The translations under genes and the position numbers were made by a program. A stretch of 64,000 bases of DNA from Geminicoccaceae bacterium. GTDB lineage: Bacteria; Pseudomonadota; Alphaproteobacteria; Geminicoccales; Geminicoccaceae. Shown piece after piece: positions 1 through 8,405 of the stretch (position 1 is the stretch's first letter; the number at the start of each line of letters is the position of its first letter). The stretch covers positions 62,001 to 126,000 of the forward strand of contig JANQPX010000034.1 of NCBI GenBank assembly GCA_028285265.1, read 5' to 3'. The notes beneath the pieces were generated by a model, which was not told the DNA's origin, searched no databases, and saw nothing but the letters and a program-made list of their open reading frames with translations.

Positions 1-37
1 AGTCCGGCACGATCTTTGTCCTGACGGGAGGTCTTTG

Positions 38-919
38 ATGACAGTTGTCGCCTGTATCGGATTGGGCCAAATGGGCCTTGGCATAGCAACGAGATTGCTT
101 AGCGCCGGGCATGAGGTCTCCGTCTACGATCCGGCCGCCGGATCAGCTGATGCCTTGAGTACTATGGGCGCTGTACATGCCTCCAACCCACGCGATGCCT
201 GTACCGACGCCGAAGCCATCCTTGCCGTCGTTCGCGACGATCACGTTTCGCGTGCTGTTTGGCTGGGTGACGACGGTGTCCTCGCCGCCGATCTTGGAGA
301 TCGTGCGCTCGCGCTCGAATGCTCAACGCTCAGCTATGGCTGGGTCATGGCGTGGGCGAAGGAGATGCAGCAACACGGGCTGCGGCCGATTGACTGCACC
401 GTGACAGGCATGCCCGATGCCACCGTTGCTGGAGCTCTCGTGCTCAATGTCGGCGCAGCAGCCGATGACTTGGAGATAGCGAGTCCGCTGCTCAACGATA
501 TCGCAGAAGTCATCTTCCATCTCGGCCCTACTGGAAGCGGCACCGCGTACAAGCTCACCGCAAACCTGCTGGCATCGGTACAACTCGTCGGCGTTGCTGA
601 ATCCCTTGCAGTCGCTGAAGGCTTAGGCCTGGATCTCGATCGTGTCATTCAAGCCTTGGCCAAGGACCCGGCGGCAAGTCGGCTCGCGACCGACAATCTT
701 CGACGCATGGCTGATGATCACCATGATCGGGATCTGACATTTCCGGTGAGCCTCCGACGAAAGGACACCGCCTATGGCTTGGCCCTCGCCCAGCAGGCCG
801 GCATCAATGTCCCCTTTGCTACAGCAGCGCTTGCAGCTCTAGATAAGCTCAAAGAACGTGGCTGGGACGATCTCAATGAGAGCAAGATCTTCGATCTCTT
901 TCGTCGTCATGAGCCATAA
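38..919 (+). CDS. NAD(P)-dependent 3-hydroxyisobutyrate dehydrogenase-family reductase
   Basis: The protein has the beta-hydroxyacid dehydrogenase layout. An N-terminal Rossmann domain opens with GLGQMG (residues 8-13). The family's substrate-loop region is at about 119-134 (DCTVTGMPDATVAGA). The catalytic lysine is in GSGTAYKLTAN (K172), and a helical C-terminal domain follows. At 293 residues it has the usual family length. I chose ATG 38 because GGGAGG at 26-31 sits 6 bases upstream; the TTG at 35 is less likely. Members reduce or oxidise small hydroxyacids such as 3-hydroxyisobutyrate or tartronate semialdehyde, and the substrate here cannot be read from sequence. The upstream neighbour lies outside the window. 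Confidence 0.9.
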   Translation: MTVVACIGLGQMGLGIATRLLSAGHEVSVYDPAAGSADALSTMGAVHASNPRDACTDAEAILAVVRDDHVSRAVWLGDDGVLAADLGDRALALECSTLSYGWVMAWAKEMQQHGLRPIDCTVTGMPDATVAGALVLNVGAAADDLEIASPLLNDIAEVIFHLGPTGSGTAYKLTANLLASVQLVGVAESLAVAEGLGLDLDRVIQALAKDPAASRLATDNLRRMADDHHDRDLTFPVSLRRKDTAYGLALAQQAGINVPFATAALAALDKLKERGWDDLNESKIFDLFRRHEP

Positions 920-1007
920 AGACGATCGGAGCATGCAACATCCCTCAAGTTGACGACGCCGGCCTTACATAAAGCTAGGCGACACCGAGAACGGGTGATG
1001 CAGCGCT

Positions 1008-1322
1008 TCAAATCACCGCGTCTTGCGCAAGGGTTTTGCGCATGACCAGATCAACACGCTGTTTCGTCCGCACCGCCATCACCTCTCCATAGCCAGTTAT
1101 CGTCACGCTAGAAACGACGCTTTCGATCTTTGGAATGACGTCGCCAACGATTTCGTCGGCGTCTAGAATCCGACAGACCGGCGAGATATGAGCTCGAACC
1201 AAAACAAGACGGGACTGCCCTCGCAGCTGTCGGTTTGCGGCTGATCGTCGAGCGAGCAAGATGGCCACGATCGGAGTAGGTGGACGAACGTTATCCCCTT
1301 CGATCTGCCAATCCTCTATCAT
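1008..1322 (-). CDS. small hypothetical protein downstream of the ligase operon
   Basis: This 104-residue frame starts with ATG 6 bases after the stop of the carboxylate-amine ligase gene, on the same strand. I recognise no family, signal peptide or membrane segment. No good ribosome binding site is visible before the start, and a plus-strand frame overlaps it. It could be a last operon gene or a chance frame. Confidence 0.3.
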   Translation of the reverse strand: MIEDWQIEGDNVRPPTPIVAILLARRSAANRQLRGQSRLVLVRAHISPVCRILDADEIVGDVIPKIESVVSSVTITGYGEVMAVRTKQRVDLVMRKTLAQDAVI

Positions 1323-1328
1323 GACGAG

Positions 1329-2465
1329 TCAAAGGCCCGAGGCCGTTTCCTTTATCAGGAGGTCGACGACGCTGCGAAGCGCCACACGCTCGTCCTTGCC
1401 GGCACCCTTGCTGTCATTCCAATGGGCAAGCTGTCGATGCGCACTGGTGCCGCGTTTGATGATCGTCCGCCCATGTTCAACCTCCGAGACGCAATCAAAA
1501 TGCTCGGCGTCCTCTCTGATCAGCTTTAGGACTTCCTCGAATAACGTCGCATAGGGCACGATCCGCCGCTTGCCGAAGTCGATGAGGCCCTCGTCGATGC
1601 CATATCGCTGAGCGCGCCAGACATTTTCTGCGACCATGAACCGATCATAGCCGCGCCAGCGCTGGTTGTCTTGGTGTAGGCGCCAGAGCATGCGTAGGAG
1701 GCAGCGGAAGAGTGCTGCAAGACAAATCGTGTCCTCAAGGCGCGTGCAGATGTCGGTCATCCGCAATTCGAGCGTTGGAAACTGTGCACTCGGACGGACG
1801 TCCCACCAGATCTTCGACGTGTCGTCGATGACGCCGGTCTCGATAAGCGTGCCGACCGTACGCTGGTATTCGCCAAAGCTCCGGAAACTGGGCGGCAAGC
1901 CGGTCCTCGGCAACTCCTTCCAGACAGCCATGCGATAGGACCTAAGACCGGTGTTCTGCCCCTGCCAAAACGGCGACGATGTGCTTAACGCCAGGAGGTG
2001 CGGCAAGAAGTATGTGACCTGGTTCATCAGATCGATACGCAGATCGTCATCATCGATGCCGATGTGGACGTGCATGCCGCAGATCAAAAGGCGTCGCGCG
2101 ATCGTTTGCATGTCCTGGACGAGGATATCGTAGCGTTCCTTTTCCGTGCGCTTTTGGTCATCCCAATCCGCCATCGGGTGACTGGAAGCTGCAATCACCG
2201 CGAGCCCGTGATCGGCAGCAACCTCGCTGATGCAGCGGCGCAGTCCACCCAGCTCCTTCCTCGCTTCGGCGATCGAGCTGCAGACCTTGGTGCCAACTTC
2301 GATTTGCGCACGCAAAAACTCTGGCTTCACACGCTCGCCCAGGCGATTTTCGCATTCCTCAAGGATCGACGCCGGTGGATCCGAAGCAAGATCACCTGTG
2401 GCCGGATCGACCAATAGATATTCCTCTTCGATGCCTATCGTAAACGGCGGTTCATGGTCGTTCAT
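1329..2465 (-). CDS. YbdK-type carboxylate-amine ligase (GCS2 family)
   Basis: The N-terminus carries the hallmark TIGIEEEYLLVDPATG, the Glu-rich ATP/Mg-binding strand of the GCS2 (glutamate-cysteine ligase type 2) family. The length of about 380 residues fits YbdK-type proteins. Family members form an amide bond from a carboxylate and an amine using ATP. YbdK itself has weak glutamate-cysteine ligase activity, and the real substrates are usually unknown. An upstream in-frame ATG at 2486 adds seven residues but has no Shine-Dalgarno sequence, so ATG 2465 is preferred. It is the fourth gene of a minus-strand operon after esterase, ATP-grasp and esterase genes. The two ligases with two hydrolases suggest synthesis and release of a small amide or peptide. 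Housekeeping glutathione synthesis is less likely in this context. Confidence 0.88.
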   Translation of the reverse strand: MNDHEPPFTIGIEEEYLLVDPATGDLASDPPASILEECENRLGERVKPEFLRAQIEVGTKVCSSIAEARKELGGLRRCISEVAADHGLAVIAASSHPMADWDDQKRTEKERYDILVQDMQTIARRLLICGMHVHIGIDDDDLRIDLMNQVTYFLPHLLALSTSSPFWQGQNTGLRSYRMAVWKELPRTGLPPSFRSFGEYQRTVGTLIETGVIDDTSKIWWDVRPSAQFPTLELRMTDICTRLEDTICLAALFRCLLRMLWRLHQDNQRWRGYDRFMVAENVWRAQRYGIDEGLIDFGKRRIVPYATLFEEVLKLIREDAEHFDCVSEVEHGRTIIKRGTSAHRQLAHWNDSKGAGKDERVALRSVVDLLIKETASGL

Positions 2466-2488
2466 GAGCGTTTCTCGCTTTGTCATCG

Positions 2489-3232
2489 CTATCGTCGCAG
2501 GATTTCATCGAGATAGCTCGGCAGCATGTCACGCCAGGTAGGCCAGTCATGATCGTACTCTGCACCCCAGGCGTCGACTCGGTTAGGGATACCCTTAGCA
2601 CCGAGCTGATCGGCAAGTTTCCAAGAGTCGTCGGGGTTTTCCCAGCGTCCTTGGCCAAAGGTGAGAAGGACAAAGCGACTCGTCAGGCGATCTAGCTCCG
2701 GACCTGGACCAAGGTTCGGGAGAAAGCAGATGGGCGCTGCGACGTAATAGTCGTCGTTTCCTGCCGCGCCGAACATGCGCTCAAGGTCGTAGCTGCCACT
2801 CATGCCAACTGCGGCACGAAACAGTCCGGGGTAACGACAGAGTAAAGAGACCGCATTGAACGCGCCGATTGAGGCACCCGCGGCGATCACATCGATCGGC
2901 CGGCCACCACAGTCGGCGTGGATCGCCGGCACAGCTTCCTCAGCGACATACACACCGAACTGCTTCAACAGCCACCAGCGATGCTCGAGCGATGCCGTCA
3001 TTTCCACCAGCGCTTTGCCGGCAACACTATCACAGGAATAGACCTTAATCCGGCCCGCCTCAATGAGCTCGCCAAGTGCCGCGATCAAAAGCATCCGCTC
3101 GACTTCCTCAGCATCACCCCCCGCGGTCGGGAAGAGAAGGACCGGCTGACCATAGTGGCCCCAGCGGACGAGCGTGACATCGGTCTCCAGCCGCGCTGAA
3201 TACCATTGAGATGCCTTCTTCGGCCCGATCAT
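2489..3232 (-). CDS. putative esterase (alpha/beta-hydrolase, esterase D-like)
   Basis: The region from ASQWYSARL onward matches the putative-esterase family: beta strands around VLLFPTAGGD, a nucleophile elbow GASIGAF (Ser121) and a late histidine in EYDHDW (His228). The frame is open back to ATG 3370, but that start would overlap the ATP-grasp gene by 86 bases. ATG 3232 has GAGG six bases upstream and begins just before the conserved domain, giving 247 residues. No signal peptide is seen with this start. The gene lies between the ATP-grasp and GCS2 ligases and probably acts on their ester or thioester intermediate or on the finished product. This role is inferred from context. Confidence 0.85.
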   Translation of the reverse strand: MIGPKKASQWYSARLETDVTLVRWGHYGQPVLLFPTAGGDAEEVERMLLIAALGELIEAGRIKVYSCDSVAGKALVEMTASLEHRWWLLKQFGVYVAEEAVPAIHADCGGRPIDVIAAGASIGAFNAVSLLCRYPGLFRAAVGMSGSYDLERMFGAAGNDDYYVAAPICFLPNLGPGPELDRLTSRFVLLTFGQGRWENPDDSWKLADQLGAKGIPNRVDAWGAEYDHDWPTWRDMLPSYLDEILRR

Positions 3233-3284
3233 CGATGCCTCAACCGCAGCCAAGTTGGGCCACCTATCGTCACGCTTAGCGACC

Positions 3285-4535
3285 TCAAGAAGATAGGCAT
3301 GTCGCACCTTCTTGTTGACGCCAACGCTGGACGCGAGACCAAAAAAGTTCGGTAAACTCATCGATCTCATGGTCTGGAAAGAGGGTCGTCACCTTCTGGC
3401 GGATGGCGTCCCTCATGCGATCACTGCCGAAGAAGTTGTAGGCAAGTTCGTCGAGATGTCCGAGATGAGTATGGCAGAAATCGTGAAACCGCTCCGTCTC
3501 GAAGCGTTCACGGGCAATCATTGCATAGGCACGAAGCCGTTCACGATAAGGCATGTCCTGCTCCACGACCGCGTAGAACGGTGCCCAGTCCATATTGCGC
3601 CGCATCTTACGCTTGGTAGCGGCACAGAAGATCGACCAACGTAGGTTGGCTTTGATGAGCCAAGGGAAGTGGTAGTGAAGGGAGGTAATCTGGCTATCAG
3701 GGCAAGCGTTAGCAAAGTCGATGGGGTGCCAAACGCCATCACGACGAAGGGCCTCGCAGGAATTGAAGTCCCAGCCAAAAAAAGCGTTGATGGTGAGCGC
3801 CATGTCCTCAAGAAGGGACTGGTCATCCTCTGACAAGAAGTCGATGTCCAGGCGATAACGATCATGGAGTGGCGCCGAGGGGTCGTAATTGACCTGCCGG
3901 ATTTGTGGGCCAAGGCCTATCGTGCGCACAAACCAGTCGTGAGGCAGAATCGCGGCCTGTAGATTCATGATCTCGGTGCCGCTTGCGTCATAGGCTTTGT
4001 GCAGGTCGGCCGCACTGCCGATTTTCGACACGCCCTTCCAACCACCGCCATGGTAGGGCTTCATAAAAAACGGGTAGCCAATCTTGTCACCGATGTCGTC
4101 CAGCGAAAACAAACGCGCGTAGCGTTTCAGCGTGACCTCAAGATCATCAGTCAGATCGTAGGCCTTGGGTGGCAACATCCAAGTGTCGGGCACCGGAAGA
4201 CCGAGGGCCATCATCGCGGCGTAGGAGGTGTGCTTCTCGTTGGACTGGAGCGACCATGGATTGTTGTAGACATAGAGGTCATCGAGCAGGATCGCCTTCT
4301 TGATCCATTCTCGGCTGGTCGAATACCAGTGGGTTAACCGATCAATAACAACATCATACTTGACGGGCTGGCGGAGGCTGAAAGGCTCAATGGTGACTCG
4401 CTCACAGGCGACCTTAACTCGATCGCTTTCCAGATTGAGGTCGAGGTCAAGCTGTTCCAACAACGTTTCGTAGCAGATCGGCCAGCAGATGTCGGCACCA
4501 AGTGACAGACCAATTGTTGCGGTACGCGCACCCAT
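3285..4535 (-). CDS. ATP-grasp fold ligase of unknown product
   Basis: The 416-residue protein has the ATP-grasp layout. A segment around residues 88-105 (YVYNNPWSLQSNEKHTSY) marks the start of the domain, as in RimK-like enzymes. A nucleotide-binding lysine and glycine-rich loop follow (FFMKPYHGGGWKG, K159, loop 163-168). Acidic and Asn residues near HPIDFANACPDSQ could bind metal. ATP-grasp enzymes join a carboxylate, through an acyl phosphate, to an amine or thiol. GGGGAGGG stands just before ATG 4535. It is the second gene of the operon, after the Fes-like esterase. I do not recognise a characterised close relative, so the substrate is unknown. Confidence 0.85.
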   Translation of the reverse strand: MGARTATIGLSLGADICWPICYETLLEQLDLDLNLESDRVKVACERVTIEPFSLRQPVKYDVVIDRLTHWYSTSREWIKKAILLDDLYVYNNPWSLQSNEKHTSYAAMMALGLPVPDTWMLPPKAYDLTDDLEVTLKRYARLFSLDDIGDKIGYPFFMKPYHGGGWKGVSKIGSAADLHKAYDASGTEIMNLQAAILPHDWFVRTIGLGPQIRQVNYDPSAPLHDRYRLDIDFLSEDDQSLLEDMALTINAFFGWDFNSCEALRRDGVWHPIDFANACPDSQITSLHYHFPWLIKANLRWSIFCAATKRKMRRNMDWAPFYAVVEQDMPYRERLRAYAMIARERFETERFHDFCHTHLGHLDELAYNFFGSDRMRDAIRQKVTTLFPDHEIDEFTELFWSRVQRWRQQEGATCLSS

Positions 4536-4573
4536 GGGCCCTCCCCGAAAGCGCCGTTCCAGTCTGACAGCGC

Positions 4574-5725
4574 TTAGTCAGCTTTGGTTCTTGTCACCTC
4601 GGGACGAAAAACCCACCGAAGGCCGTCGCGCAATTGATCGCGCCAATTCTGCCAGTGATGGCCATCCCAAGCACTTTTGAACAGAACATCTACTCCGCGT
4701 TCGTGCAAGAAGCTTGCGAGTGCACGATTCTCGTCAGCCAGCCCTTCAAGTTCACCTGTGGAGACGAAGGCGCGCGTATCGGCAAGATTAGGGGCCCGCT
4801 TCAGCGCCAAGACCAAGCGCGCAATCCGGTGGAACACAGGGTGAGGTCGATCGTCGAGCTTTCGTCTGTCGAGAATGAAGGAACCTGACTGTAAAACCAG
4901 TCCACCGAAAACGCCGGGATAGCGAAAGGCCGTCGCAAGAGATGCGACCGCTCCCAGGCTAGCGCCGAGCAGAACGCGGTCTGCTGGCTCTTTGGAGAGC
5001 TCATATCGGTCGGAAAGCACCGGCAGCAGCTCCTGGACGAGATAACGCGCGTGACGTCGCCCACCGGCATATTCCCCAAGACGATCACGGCTCTGCACCA
5101 GAGCAACAATAACTGGTGGGATGTCCTGGGCATCGATCAGATTGTCCAACGAATTGACCAGGTCACCATGGGCGACGAAATCATCGCCATCGTGAATGAT
5201 AATGAGTGGATAGGTTTTACTCACATCATACCCTGCGGGCAGATAGAGCTGCTCTTCTCGGATTTCACCGAACGCCCGGCTCTCGACGATAAGAGTTTCT
5301 ATGTGGCCAGGCGGGGCACCTTTTGGCAAACTCCAGTCTGGTTGAGCATAACCGTGCGTGCGGCAGACTGAATTCTCGCCAAAGGGATCGGTCGCGCGAT
5401 CAGGGTTCAGCGGATCAGTGATCCAATCCTCACTGCCATCTTTGATGATCGCGAGCTTGTATTCAAATCGCCCATCATTGTTCACGGGGAGCTGAAGGAG
5501 CCAAAGGTCGGTACCTCGAATATGGTGGAATGGTGTGCGCTCGATACCACTCTCGATCCAGCGCAACAGATCCACCCGATCGGATTCTCCCTGCCAGGCG
5601 AAGATACAAAGGCCTGGATCGACGAGCGGAAACCTGGTCGAAGATAAAAATGCAGCGACATCGCTTGCAGTAGGGGGCTTCGCAGTCAAAAGAGGAGCCA
5701 GTCGGGGATGGGTCTGCCAATTCAT
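4574..5725 (-). CDS. enterochelin-esterase-like hydrolase (Fes/YieL type)
   Basis: An N-terminal beta-rich half of about 150 residues contains a carbohydrate-binding or Fes-N-like pattern (FEYKLAIIKDG, DWITDPLNPDRATDPFG). A putative-esterase domain follows, with a GASLGAV nucleophile elbow and a histidine in WDGHHWQNW. Fes proteins use this architecture to hydrolyse siderophore esters. No siderophore synthesis or iron-uptake gene is nearby, so the resemblance is structural only. ATG 5725 is chosen; the frame also opens at GTG 5755, with ten more residues. It is probably the first gene of the operon with the ATP-grasp, esterase and GCS2 genes. Being the second esterase of the operon, it implies an ester or thioester substrate in the pathway. 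Confidence 0.85.
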   Translation of the reverse strand: MNWQTHPRLAPLLTAKPPTASDVAAFLSSTRFPLVDPGLCIFAWQGESDRVDLLRWIESGIERTPFHHIRGTDLWLLQLPVNNDGRFEYKLAIIKDGSEDWITDPLNPDRATDPFGENSVCRTHGYAQPDWSLPKGAPPGHIETLIVESRAFGEIREEQLYLPAGYDVSKTYPLIIIHDGDDFVAHGDLVNSLDNLIDAQDIPPVIVALVQSRDRLGEYAGGRRHARYLVQELLPVLSDRYELSKEPADRVLLGASLGAVASLATAFRYPGVFGGLVLQSGSFILDRRKLDDRPHPVFHRIARLVLALKRAPNLADTRAFVSTGELEGLADENRALASFLHERGVDVLFKSAWDGHHWQNWRDQLRDGLRWVFRPEVTRTKAD

Positions 5726-5755
5726 GCAACGACAGTCAGATCTGAGAAATTGCAC

Positions 5756-6630
5756 TCGTCTTGATCACCATAATTTGGTCGCTCATACAGTCTTGGCAAC
5801 ATGATCTTAGACATGTTGGCGCGTGATCCCGCAAAGCCAGAGTGTCTGGCTATGATGGCTCGCGAAGTGAACGGGGCATCAGGCATAACGAGAGGTCGAG
5901 ATAGCGATCTCGATTCCGAAGAAAGAACGAAGACTTACTGGACGATACGCCAGCGTTGCGACACGGGCGAGCATCCCTTTGGCAAGAACGAGACGTGCTT
6001 GGGTGTATCTCAGTTCTTGATAAGGGTGTTCAAGACCGGACACATCGAAGTCCCTTGTCTGCCTTTTGCAAATGTTCTCTGCCCACCGGTAAGGGGGAAT
6101 GAGGCCTACTGCTGGAGACTATGTTGATCGTCCGTTCAGGTCTGACGTTAAGTCTATGTCGGCCCGAACGGGGTCGTACCCCCTCCCCTCTGCGTCAGCT
6201 ATTCTCAAGATCTCTTTTGATTCCATATCTTTAACGACGCAATTTGTATGCAGCACGTTCGATAACTTGGTCACGATAACGAAAACCATCACCAATTGAA
6301 CGTTTTTGAGAGAACCTGACAAACCAAGCCACCCATTCCAGAGGGAACCGGATCACCGTGTCGAGAGACCTCCAGCGTCAGTAGGCGCCTTGATCCGAAT
6401 AGTGATCAAACCTGTAATTCGATCGCATTAGCGTCGAAAGCTCTAAAAGATCCTCAATAATCAGAACTTCTCGGAAGCAAAAACGTTCCATTACATGTCC
6501 AAAAGAGCGCCTAAACCCGAGCCTGCGACGCCATGTTTGATCCCCCGGCGCGCGCGGCTCGGGTTCTGACCTAAATCGGTCGCAGATCACCTTTGTGTTC
6601 TATTAGTCCGCTGACTGTTTCGTGGATGCG
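5756..6630. other. 875-base intergenic stretch without a convincing gene
   Basis: Several short overlapping frames occur on both strands, but none has a good start context or recognisable motif. One inverted repeat is visible at about 6390-6409 (TTGATC, 8-base spacer, GATCAA). Its spacer is too long for an FNR box. The promoter of the esterase/ATP-grasp operon should lie at the left end. Confidence 0.5.
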
Positions 6631-6966
6631 CTACAACGCTTGCCAAACTGAAAATTCCATGGCGAGGATGATCAGCATCAAGACAACGAAGAACACGATC
6701 AATACGCCGGGAATCATTGCAAGCATCCAGAAAGACAGGGCGGCGACGGAAAGTAATGCCAACCCGATGATTGCGACAATGCCCAACCCGAAGGCCTTGC
6801 AGATGTAGGCGGTCGTTCGTTCGAAAAGGCCGATCGGTCGCATAAGGAAGGCGGCGCCAACAAGAACCGATAGAATTGTGGTTGCCGTTCGCGACTTACC
6901 CAGCATTGTCTTGGAAATGGGAGCGGATGGGCGGTTTTGGCGGAATCCAACCTCTCGTGCCGCCAT
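6631..6966 (-). CDS. small membrane protein, function unknown
   Basis: The 111-residue product has a basic N-terminus and three hydrophobic stretches, at about residues 29-45, 58-75 and 80-105, consistent with three membrane helices. The last two are nearly continuous. ATG 6966 gives the longest form; an internal ATG at 6906 would keep all the helices. No family is recognised. The hydrophobic pattern supports a real gene more than codon use does. It stands alone between non-coding stretches. Confidence 0.5.
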   Translation of the reverse strand: MAAREVGFRQNRPSAPISKTMLGKSRTATTILSVLVGAAFLMRPIGLFERTTAYICKAFGLGIVAIIGLALLSVAALSFWMLAMIPGVLIVFFVVLMLIILAMEFSVWQAL

Positions 6967-7338
6967 GGTGCCCTACATGCGTTATTGAATTTATTGCGAA
7001 GAGGATGCCAGGCGGGGATTAATTTCCAGCTATCACATTGAAAAAGCCCATCGGCATTGGCGGATGAAAAAACCACGCGCATTAACCTGCAGCTTGCGCA
7101 GCGATATGGTTCTCGGACTCGAAAATCGTCCTTGACCACACCAGACGAGCAATTCGAAAGGTCCAGTCGTCTTTATCTGGAGCAGCTGATCGCAGACGCT
7201 GCTTATGATTCGGCTCCAGCCTTCTCGATGACTGTTGGCACTCCAATGAACCTGTCCATCGACGGAGTGCAGCAAACAAGGCTCAAAGAACTGAACTTAA
7301 TCTTCAAGGTCGACTTCAGTTGAGGGGAACGATGTGCA
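6967..7338. other. intergenic stretch, one weak open frame
   Basis: A plus-strand frame of 88 codons (7057-7323) spans much of this gap, but it has no recognisable family and overlaps equally long minus-strand frames. I do not call it a gene. Confidence 0.4.
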
Positions 7339-7770
7339 TCACGCTGCGTCATCACCATCGACCGGCGGTCTCTCGCCGCGGAGATAATCACCGAAGCAGC
7401 GACAAGCGTCGATCCAGGTGAAAATACCAGCAAGCTTGCCCTGCCTTGTCACGACAGCCGAGCCGATATGCCGTTCGGCCATGGTCAGAACAACATTGTC
7501 GATCGGCTCATCGAGGTCGACGATATAGACGTCGGCGACACACACATCTCTTACCTTAAGCCCTCGTCCCTGCCTCTTTCCCTTGGTGACCGCCATCAAA
7601 TCCTGGCCGGAAAGAATGCCGGCGATCGCATGATCGTCACCGGTCACCGGAAGATGATGGACATTATGTTCCGTCATCAATTGTCCGGCTTCCGCCAGTG
7701 TTGCATCGACGCCGATGGCATAAGGAAACGGGGTCATCGCAATTTTGAGACTGGGTGGCGGATGGTACAT
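7339..7770 (-). CDS. CBS-domain-pair protein
   Basis: The 143 residues are almost entirely two tandem CBS domains. The first covers about residues 10-62 (TLAEAGQLMTEHNVHHLPV then GILSGQDLM). The second covers about 75-130 (VVLTMAERHIGSAVVTRQG then AGIFTWIDACR). CBS pairs (Bateman modules) bind adenosine nucleotides and act as energy sensors. Alone, without a catalytic partner, the protein probably regulates other proteins. It is transcribed away from the rhodanese gene, and an FNR-type box lies between the two genes, suggesting expression at low oxygen. Confidence 0.88.
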   Translation of the reverse strand: MYHPPPSLKIAMTPFPYAIGVDATLAEAGQLMTEHNVHHLPVTGDDHAIAGILSGQDLMAVTKGKRQGRGLKVRDVCVADVYIVDLDEPIDNVVLTMAERHIGSAVVTRQGKLAGIFTWIDACRCFGDYLRGERPPVDGDDAA

Positions 7771-7873
7771 CGATACGAAACCTCGTCTGCGCGGTATCTC
7801 GTCAGCATCGTTGCGATGCCGTTGGCTCTTTCGCCCGATGGACCAAGCCTCTCACACCCCAACGGCGACGCCT

Positions 7874-7887
7874 TTGACTCAAATCAA
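7874..7887. promoter_or_regulatory. FNR/FixK-type box between CBS and rhodanese genes
   Basis: TTGAC-TCAA-ATCAA differs from the FNR/FixK consensus TTGAT-N4-ATCAA at one base. It lies 103 bases from the CBS start and 93 bases from the rhodanese start, so it could serve either. The family consensus is established; binding here is inferred. Confidence 0.55.
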
Positions 7888-7980
7888 GGGTTGAGCGGTC
7901 CTGTGGATCTAGAACAGGTCACATAACGTCGGTGAACGAGAGCCTACCCTATTGCGACGAACGAGCGTGGACAGAACGAC

Positions 7981-8361
7981 ATGGCGAAACGTGGTTTCAA
8001 GGTTATGTTAGCCGAAGCGAATGCCGTCATCGAGACCGTGTCGGTGCAGGATCTACCCTACCATCTCGAAGAAGCCAGCGCTTTGCTGCTGGACGTCAGA
8101 GAGACGGTCGAGCGGGAGCGCAACGGTCATATCCCGAACTCGATTCATCTGCCGCGTGGCCTTCTCGAGTTTCACGCTGATCCGGAAAGCCCCGTCTTTA
8201 ACAAAGAACTGGCGTCCGACCGTCCGCTCATCCTTTATTGCGGAACCGGTGGCCGATCGGCGCTCGCCGGTAAGACACTCCATGACATGGGCTACACCAA
8301 TGTGGCGTCGCTCGCTGGTGGCTTCAGTGCATGGCTTGTCGTCAACGGCAGATCCGTTTGA
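7981..8361 (+). CDS. rhodanese-domain sulfurtransferase
   Basis: A single rhodanese domain covers the protein: LLLDVRE at about residue 35, GHIPNSIHLPRG at about 49-60, and the active loop CGTGGRS with the catalytic cysteine, followed by AGKTLHDMGY and LAGGFSAW. The GHIPNS and CxxGxR motifs are intact, so the protein can probably carry a persulfide. ATG 7981 is used; ATG 8005 is also possible. It is convergent with the DHOD-like gene and lies downstream of an FNR-type box. Roles in this context could include sulfur transfer for Fe-S proteins such as the nearby PFOR and hydrogenase, but this is a guess. Confidence 0.88.
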   Translation: MAKRGFKVMLAEANAVIETVSVQDLPYHLEEASALLLDVRETVERERNGHIPNSIHLPRGLLEFHADPESPVFNKELASDRPLILYCGTGGRSALAGKTLHDMGYTNVASLAGGFSAWLVVNGRSV

Positions 8362-8405
8362 CGGCGTGCCACCGGACGTCCGAGCCGAGGATGTCAGCGG
8401 ATGGG

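Noticed and set aside
4574-5725. Siderophore (enterobactin) esterase
   Set aside because: The fold is similar, but no siderophore synthesis or uptake gene is present; the operon context points to another pathway.
5761-5774. TTGATCACCATAAT as an FNR box for the esterase/ATP-grasp operon
   Set aside because: Two mismatches in the second half-site and a position within a few bases of the start codon make it unlikely.
5801-6322. Overlapping frames of 60-108 codons on both strands
   Set aside because: They overlap each other, have no motifs and no start context; they look like chance frames in non-coding DNA.
6390-6409. TTGATC and GATCAA inverted repeat as an FNR box
   Set aside because: The spacing between TTGAT and ATCAA is ten bases where four are required.
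7057-7323. 88-codon plus-strand frame
   Set aside because: No recognisable family, no ribosome binding site, and similar-length frames on the other strand.
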